From Eutreptiella sp. 'Long Island Sound 2002' (taxonomy: Eukaryota > Euglenozoa > Euglenophyceae > Eutreptiales > Eutreptiaceae): DNA of 64,000 bases. Each line of letters starts with the position of its first letter. Position 1 is the first letter of the stretch. A program made the translations under genes and the position numbers. Below the pieces are notes generated by a model. That model was not told the origin of the DNA. It was given only the letters and a program-made list of their open reading frames with translations, and searched no databases. The DNA lies in the NCBI GenBank assembly GCA_964036045.1, contig OZ038391.1, positions 45,604,711 through 45,668,710 on the forward strand, read 5' to 3'. This document shows, piece by piece, positions 57,155 to 64,000 of this stretch.

Positions 57155-58570
57155 GCCCGTTTACACACACCCGACGTAATGGAAGCAGGGAAAGGGGCTG
57201 GGGCGCAAAGAGGGATAGGAGGACCTCTCTGAGCACTCTAGCTTGAGTATGCTGATGCCCAAGATTCAAGATTCAAGCAAGAAGACACAAAAGCCATGAT
57301 ATTCTATGGCAAACTGATGGATGTTTGATGTGAAGAGATATCAGCCCACGAGGTCACTTCTTCAGTGCACAGAGCCCAACCTTCCCACCTACGGCCCTTT
57401 CTGTAGGACAAAAAATGCCACGGCTAACCAAGTAGCTTGGCATGTCGTGGCCTCAAGGTGGCAGAGGCGGCGATGTTCAGCAGCATGTGTTGTGTTCATG
57501 GAACAAAAGGTGCAGAAATTTTGTTCACTGCGTCACGGGCAGCCCAATTGTGTCACCCTCCATGCCCCTGGCAACAACACTGCAATTCAGTGACACTCAG
57601 GCTGCTTCATCCCTCGCACATGAGGCCCAGAGTTGCAATGCAACCCGGTTTCAGATAGCTGGCCTAACAATGTCAAGATGGATAAGGGTGAAAGAATACA
57701 TACAAGGTCTTTGACAGGTCAGCGATGTTTGCATGAAATGTAATCCCCCAGGCCCCATTGGACAGTCCCCAGAGATCGCGCGACGGCCCATTGCGTGAGG
57801 ACCCAAATTTGACCTTTCCACTACAACTTTTCCTTGGCGCCGTGGACTTTTGAGGCAAATGACAGTTCCCGTGTGCAAAAGGGGGGGGGGGGCTGTCCAC
57901 AGGCAGGGAGGGGGGTACAAACTGTGTTGTGGAGTCAGCCCTATGGAAGACAAAAAGCGAAATAACAAACCCTGAAGCTTGACAGGTAAAAGCCTGCTGA
58001 GGGCTAGACAAAAGCCAGAGAGAGCCGTGAACGAACGGTGGAGTCGTTCTAATACGCAGCAGCACAGGCAACAATGCTCCTGACGTACAACACACAAACA
58101 CATTTGGCACACACATTTGATGGGTGGACTTTCATGAAATGTGAACAAAAAAAAAGTATGCTTCAGCGGATGGTTCCTGGGGTTAGGGACAACTATGTGC
58201 CAAGGTCAGTGAGGTATGCAAAAGTACATCCAGAATTCAGTTTTGCACATGCTTCACTTATACTTAAGTCAGAAAAATCCTGACGCTGTAGCGCAAGTGC
58301 ACTCATCACTGGGAGAGACAGTAACCTTGCCTGCGTAGAGCCATTTCGACTTTCAGGGCTTTCAAATTCAGAAGAAAGGAGGATGTGCAGAGGAGAGGCA
58401 TAGGTTTGAGCAAAATGGTGCCCCTGTTCTCCAGCCTCTCGGACAGGGCAGGTCGTATAAAAAGCGAGATAGGTTGAAAGCTAAATGGCATGAACTAAAA
58501 GACAGGTTCCTGTCGCGCTGGCAGGCCAATCCCAATTAGAAGGGATAGAGCACTACTCATTAAAATGTGT
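57155..58570. other. No confident gene
   Basis: A 165-codon minus frame (57651-58148) has no family resemblance. G12 lies at 57881-57892. The rest is noncoding as far as can be seen. Confidence 0.35.
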
Positions 58571-58572
58571 AA

Positions 58573-58700
58573 ATGCTGGTAAATATGTGGACATTTTGGG
58601 TGAGAAATATTCAGATGCTGGTAAATTTGTGAATGTTTTGGGGTAATATGGTAGATGCTGGCAAATATGTCAACGTTTGGGGGCTATGGTGGTCAGTATC
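58573..58700 (+). repeat. Tandem repeat of about 41 bp, 3 copies
   Basis: ATGCTGGtAAATaTG recurs at 58573, 58615 and 58655, followed by TGTGGACATTTTGGG-like text. Confidence 0.75.
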
Positions 58701-59241
58701 GGCACGTGTTTGTGGTTGCTCCAGATACGGACACAACTGCCAAACATGACAGACTTTGTAGGACAGTCATACTTGAGGTTTCATCTGGGAACTCTCTTTG
58801 TTCCTAAAAAAAAAATCCAACGTCTGCAGCCTGGCGGCTGCCGCAAACGTGGTTGATCTCCAGGCAAGATAAATGTATGGGTGACATATGTACAAAAATA
58901 AGAAGTCCAAATATACAACAGAAGAGCTGAACCAAAAACAATGTGACTGTAACAACAAAACGAACTGAAACCTGCACCCACAGCAAGCAACCGTTTTTGC
59001 ACGGGTCTGTGTTGTGGGGTTTTCAGCTCAAACATCAGCCACTCCCTTCAAAGGTTTCTGGTTCCACGAAACACCTTTGTTGCGAAAATGTGCAGCACAG
59101 TTTTTTGCCGGAATATGTCCATCTCTAATTATGCGGCACTTATGGTGCACTGCACCGTCAGTATTCTCAAAGGGTCTGACCAATTGAAATCTGAGAGGGC
59201 TGGGCTCCTCCTACATTTCGGCACACGTCATATTTTGACCA

Positions 59242-59873
59242 TCAAAACCTGGATCCAAAGCCTGGATCGAAAAACTGTACGGAAATGAAACCCTTGGGGC
59301 ACAGCCCTGATGGAGACTGGAGGTTCCTCTCTGGCTTGTGCTTTGGGCCCTTGGGTTGCTTGTCCTGTTTCTTCAGGTGAGGCTTGTAGTCCTTGGTTGC
59401 CATGCAATATTGACAGAGTGTCAAGGACACTTTGGCAACTAACGCAAACGCAAAACTAGGCCCCCACAATGACAATCGCATTTGCACAAATCTGGTTGAC
59501 CCCAAGCCTCGAGACCGCAAATGCCCGTTCAAATGCAACATCATGGGACTGATGTTGCACAGCATGCCCTCCCACAAGATTCCCAGTCTCTGACATGCAG
59601 AAAGCCTCGCACATGTTGAGCGATGGGTCAGTCCCTGGCCCCTACTTTCAGATGCAAAAATCTCACCGGGATGGCCAAAAGCCTGCAGCTGTAGGCCATT
59701 GCCCAGCAGTGGCATGCAGTGCGACAGCAGTCCCCATGCAATGAGGACAGCTGAGTAATCGGACCCCCCCAACAACTGCTCATCTGCAGGAGTTGCTCAA
59801 AGAAATCACCACGCAACCTGAGCCCCACATTTGAACAAAATCTCCCTCCTTGTCCAGTCCGGCCGATGCCCAA
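59242..59873 (-). pseudogene. Uncharacterised coding remnant, one frame change
   Basis: A 177-codon minus frame (59775 to 59242) begins LGGSDYSAVLIAWGLLSHCM and continues mixed, ending in a basic stretch (KKQDKQPKGPKHKPE). Upstream, another frame (59873 to about 59770) reads RLRGDFFEQLLQM and would join it across a C run at 59765-59771. Composition is moderately protein-like; no family is recognised. Confidence 0.25.
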
Positions 59874-59879
59874 ACTCTC

Positions 59880-61750
59880 TGTAACTGCAACGGCACTTAC
59901 ATGGTGGCAGCCAAATTTGTTGGCATGGGCTGTAGTCCAAACCCTACGGGCCCATACTGGCTGCGACCTGCAAGGCTGTTGCAGTGTCCAGTCAAGAAAT
60001 TGATGTCACTGTGGAGCTGCTGTGCCTCTTTGTCACGGCCTGAGGGCAGAGTGACGTGCCTTGGCAGTTCGCCAGTCCAGGTACAGGTAAAGAACCAGGG
60101 CAAAGGGAACACTGGGCTGCAACGGTTACAAGCTATTGTTAGGCGAAATGTGGTGTGCGGTGTCGTAAAGTGCCTCACCAAGGGCCCCAGCATGGGGTTT
60201 TTCGTGCTTCATGCCTCTGCATGGACATTTTGTATGCAGAGATTTGAAGAGGTCATGGGCATGCCAGCGCAGCAGCATTTTGTGCACACCACTAAACGCC
60301 CATGCCTATGAACCAGCAATGCCCATAGCCCAGATTTTTTGCTGCACAAAACTGGAATAAACTTGTGGTGCACTACACACAGGGATACCCAACAAAGGCC
60401 CAAACTGGGGGTGCTGTAAAATAATGCGCATGACTGTAGGCACAACACCTGTTTGAACGTGCGCCACTCTTTCTGGGGAAAACTGGATTGTCTGCGGCAC
60501 TTGCGTAAAAAATGGGCCAACAAAGAAAAAAGAAGAGCCCACACTCCTTGCTCACGCTCCTTTCCCAAACCCAAATAGACAGCACTGGCAGTGAGAAAAC
60601 TGGAGACCTGGGAGGCACCGCCACCAGTTTTCTGGTCTGACCATTCCTTGATGACAGGGCCTCAACCGAGCCAAATAACAGGTGTTGGGGGGTACTCTCG
60701 TGACGTGAAGGGTGCGCCACACGTCGGGAATAATTCCCTTACAAGCCAAAACACCAAAACGTACAACAGGAGGTCAAAAACCACGATTCCACTGTCGTGG
60801 CTACCACAAAAATGGTACCCAGTGCAGCGGCCGGGGGGGAGGGGGGATTGATCTGTTGACACCAGGGCTCTCTACAACGGAAAGACTACGGCCCTGGCTC
60901 ATTGTGCATAGTAGGAAAGCTACCTCTACCCGTCGATGTATTCCAAAGGCACACCGCACTGACCACCCCTCAAACAGATCCAAGAATGATTTGAAAACCC
61001 CAAATTAGGCTCTAACCTTGCAGGGGAAAGTGCAAGACAGGTATGACAGCATGCGCATTACTACTAGGACACCTACGTACAGCGCACCACAAGTGCACCA
61101 CATCAGTGCGGCAGCAAAAGATTTTCCTTGAGTTGTGCAATGTTCATTGCTGACATTTTTCATAAAAAAAAACCCCGTCAGTGCATTGGCGTGCACATGG
61201 TGTGCACACAAAAGATCATGCCACTGTGGCAAGAAGGTCTTCATGCGAAATGTCACAAGCCAAAATTGCATTCTGAAGCAGAAAAAGTCCTTGCCACTTC
61301 GCTGGAACGGACATTGGTGGTGCAAAGTGATTTTCTTAAATAAAAAAAAAGAATCCTTGCTGCTGCATCCACACGTGAATTTTGTGCACAGGCCTCTGTG
61401 CACTGTCCATGCTGATGTGATGCTATTGCACATTTCCTTCATGCAAAAAATGTGCATGTGGATGCATGGAGAAAAGGGTTTGGGGATTTATCACCTAGCT
61501 GCCCTGAACCCCTTGTGAATGTCAAATCCTCGTCATCCAGCAGTAAAAAATGACGCTCCCCTAAGGAACGGATATTTCCTTTTTCATGCAAGACATTCAC
61601 AGCAGCTTCTGGTGATCCAAATTGATAAGTGTCTGCTTCAGAGGTTGGTTTGGGGGCAATGACACTTCCTCATTCCAGACAAGCATGAAAAACAACCAGA
61701 CGACAAGAAGAACCCGTTACCCAGAATGAGGCATCCATGCAATCCTCTGT
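59880..61750. other. No confident gene
   Basis: Several overlapping frames of 90-150 codons on both strands, none with motifs. The minus frame around 60306-60480 (FSPERVAHVQTGVVPTVMRI) is the most protein-like and may be part of the decayed region at 59.24-59.87 kb. Confidence 0.3.
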
Positions 61751-61753
61751 GAC

Positions 61754-62020
61754 TCACAAACCTTGGCCCAGGGCTTGTGCAGCCTGTGCATACAGTTTAT
61801 CCATCCGGCGATTGAGAATGAGAGACCAGTCCATCAGCAAGTCTATGAAATCCGTGACCTTTAAATCCTGCAGAATATGCAACATCAGCATCGCCATGGC
61901 CTGCGCTATGGCCGCACGCAGGTCAAAGAGCGCTCCACACATGCACGTCCTGGTATGCATATGCAGCAATGTTCGGCAGTTCTCACAGCTATGGCATGCA
62001 CAGCTCTCCTTCTGGCTCAT
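61754..62020 (-). CDS. Possible exon, helical with N-terminal Cys cluster
   Basis: An 88-codon frame from ATG 62020: CACHSCENC, then GALFDLRAAIAQAMAMLMLH and DLKVTDFIDLLMDWSLIL, ending AQAAQALGQGL near a donor-like AAG then GTTTGTGAG. Helical and protein-like but not recognised. It may be an exon of a split gene. Confidence 0.25.
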   Translation of the reverse strand: MSQKESCACHSCENCRTLLHMHTRTCMCGALFDLRAAIAQAMAMLMLHILQDLKVTDFIDLLMDWSLILNRRMDKLYAQAAQALGQGL

Positions 62021-62437
62021 TGTGCTTCGGTTGGCCGTGTTTTGGCAGCCACAACCTCTGGCTTCAATACTACAAACACAACCTCTTCCTTATCATACAG
62101 ATACAGGGCTGGCACTCAATCGGCCAGATCTGTTGGGTTTGGTTGAGGTAGGGAGCAGTGATGGTAGGGGGGGGGAGGGGTACGCGGGGCTCACGATTCA
62201 GCCCGGCTTCTTCGTGGGCTCAAACACAGCCTGATGGGAGGGGGCCTCAGGCCCAGCCTCTATGTTTGCCAAAATCTCAGAAACTCTGCACTCATATCAC
62301 CCTCCCCTGCGAGATTGGCCGACTTGGGTGTTGGCACCATGCAATTGTCTTGCTGGTGGTACTGTTCACTTGCTGGGGGGGGGGGGGGGGCACAGGCCCA
62401 GCCGAACGGTGTACGCATCTTCAAGTGCTCCCATGAT

Positions 62438-62692
62438 TTATCTTCGTCTTCTTTTGCGGGTGGAGCTCACATCAGTGCTGAACTCATCACTACTGGTTGC
62501 CTCATTAGGAAGCAGGTCGGCTAAATGATCCAATCGTGGGGACTCGATTGTGGAGACCCCAGACAGGGTCGAATACTCCATTGCTACTGTACTCTCATCA
62601 GACTCCCCTGACTCATCACTCACAAATAGCCTCCTTTCGAGCAAAGTAGGGACGGGCATTTCCTTATCTGCATCCCGCCTATCCCTCAGCAA
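62438..62692 (-). pseudogene. C-terminal tail of a LINE ORF2
   Basis: An acidic/Ser-rich 84-codon frame ending EFSTDVSSTRKRRRR and a stop. The fragment at 12.72 kb ends SFSTDVSDTRRQRKRRR, followed by unrelated residues before its stop, and is preceded by a similar acidic region. The shared FSTDVSxTR plus basic tail shows a common ORF2 C-terminus. Only the tail is recognisable here. Confidence 0.55.
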
Positions 62693-62868
62693 TAACGGTG
62701 TCGCAAGTCTGTCTCGCAGACGGACCGAGGTTCAATGGAGTGCATCAGTGCACTCTGTGGCTCACGCGCTGGGCTGTGTGCCCCTTGTGGCGGGGGTGAG
62801 GCCAGCGGTGTTTGGGGGGGTTTTGGGGGGTGCCTTATGGTTCGGTATAGTGGCGAGGAAAGCCTTCC

Positions 62869-64000
62869 TTGTTCTGCACAAGACCCGGAGGATATCAGTT
62901 GACGCCGCCAAAGACTTGGATCCACGCCCAATTTGGCCTGCCTTTTCACAAATTTTTGTCGGCACCTCACATTTTTACTGACACTGTACGCATCAGGTTC
63001 ACAGCATGGTGCACTAAATACAGGGTGCAGCTCAACACCTGGGTTGTTCCTTATCTGCAGTTGGGGCCAGTGCCTTACACAACCTTCACTTTCTTATACT
63101 ACAGTCTGAAGTCCATGTCCATTGCTAGGAGGTATACTATTGATGGACCAGCTGACCCTGATGCCACAGGGGAATTGCCACTATGGCACTCGGCAGTCTT
63201 CAAGAATAGCAATCATCTTACTTACTACTGCCCTGCTTTGATACGCAAAAAAATCCTCCAAATGAAATATCTTTTCGACAGCCAAGGACAAGTACTAGGA
63301 CATATTGCACGGCACTTGGGCCCCACGTGGAGAGATGTTTATGAACAGGGGCTGGGCACGTTCCGGCAGATACCAGGCACAGACTGGTCCATCCCCTCAG
63401 TATGGTTGGAGGCCTGGGCTAAGCCGGCATCTCTCAAAAGACTCGTCTCTGACCCGCAAACGGAAACCAGACAGTCCCCCAAAGTCTGGAAGGCGTCCTG
63501 GAGAGCAAAGCTCCCCCTCTTTAATGGATTTTGTGCACCAAGTCCTCTGGTACAAATTAAAGACAGCAGAGCGGTTGTCCCCATGGACTAAGTGCTCCAA
63601 ATGCCTAGTCTGCGGAGCTTTGGAGACGCTGCACCATTCTTTGAACTCCTGCGGATTCCATGTTTTAATTTTTGATTCCTTTGAGAAGTGTTGGGCGCCG
63701 GTCACCCAACGCAGTGTTCAGTACAATGTGCGCTGCATCCCCTCAACTCTCTCCTTCTCAACCCCTCTCGGCATTATGGTTTGGGTGGCTAGAGCAGCAC
63801 ACTAGTCACTCACTGTTGCAACTCACTGTTGCGGGGAGGACAGCCATCGTTTGATGCCTTTCTCAATGTGTGGACCAAGACAATACAAGTTGTGGCCCTA
63901 TGGGAGCCGCTGCAACGTTTCTCTGGTGTCTTTCAGCAATTTCACTCTTCTCTCCTGCACCTCCTCAATCATGGGTTGTTGATTACCCACCAAATTGTTT
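62869..64000 (+). pseudogene. LINE ORF2 fragment (between RT and RNase H), runs off the window
   Basis: The first frame (to about 63560) reads VVPYLQLGPVPYTTFTFLYY, LPLWHSAVFKNSNHLTYYCP and ALIRKKILQMKYLF. This aligns with WLQLGPIPWNTYPFLG, SCWHSVLFRDTNNNTYFSPK and LIRAGITRIGQ of the ORF2 at 37.4 kb. Around 63500-63560 the reading frame changes; the next frame shows CSKCLVCGALETLHHSLNSC, the Cys/His motif, then TPLGIMVWVARA (GLIMWTAVMA in the other copy). Near 63840 another frame gives DAFLNVWTKTIQVVALWEPL. At least two frame changes make it a decayed copy. RNase H would lie beyond 64000. Confidence 0.7.

Noticed and set aside
59850-60311. 153-codon plus-strand ORF
   Set aside because: Overlaps equally open minus frames, lacks motifs and has no splice or start context that decides in its favour.

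Overview
This window is eukaryotic nuclear DNA, most likely from a large-genome unicellular alga or other protist. The evidence is candidate GTAAGT splice donors, exons that end in stop-bounded noncoding sequence, a non-LTR (LINE) retrotransposon, DNA-transposon relics, several satellite arrays and (CA)n/(CT)n microsatellites. Nothing resembles a bacterial operon. About 27 uninterrupted G or C runs of 12-22 nt are a strong genome signature. A prasinophyte-type green alga would fit the single recognisable cellular gene and the LINE type, but the sequence alone does not settle the taxon.

Layout: 0-3 kb holds a LINE ORF2 remnant, a short dispersed repeat in two copies and a frameshifted uncharacterised gene. 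3-8.4 kb is mostly noncoding with one or two possible small exons. 8.5-10.2 kb (minus) is a 556-codon ORF with a disordered N-terminal part and a repetitive coiled-coil C-terminus. 11.7-14.0 kb (minus) is the 3' part of a second LINE with an RNase H domain and an extra downstream ORF. 14.2-15.1 kb is a G-run-bounded element. 16.5-20.6 kb holds decayed coding sequence, including a retroelement RNase H. 21.2-22.1 kb is a piggyBac-like element carrying a short acidic ORF. 22.75-30.3 kb contains four copies of one repeat family, two in each orientation, with telomere-like motifs at their junctions.

From 33.4 to 50.9 kb (minus) two phase-compatible exons look like one SSX2IP/ADIP (plant MSD1)-type centrosome/microtubule coiled-coil gene. 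The roughly 16.5-kb gap between them holds a nearly complete two-ORF LINE (37.4-44.2 kb, same strand), a truncated Harbinger transposase joined to a 46-bp satellite, an SH3-like ORF and a 99-bp satellite.

51-64 kb contains a hAT-like transposase fragment, a perfectly regular 85-bp satellite (about 22 copies, no stop triplet in any forward frame), a tRNA-like sequence, low-complexity repeats and two further LINE fragments in opposite orientation at the right edge.

The genes do not form one pathway. The picture is a repeat-dense region with one recognisable cellular gene and at least four LINE copies, plus relics of piggyBac, Harbinger, hAT and another retroelement.
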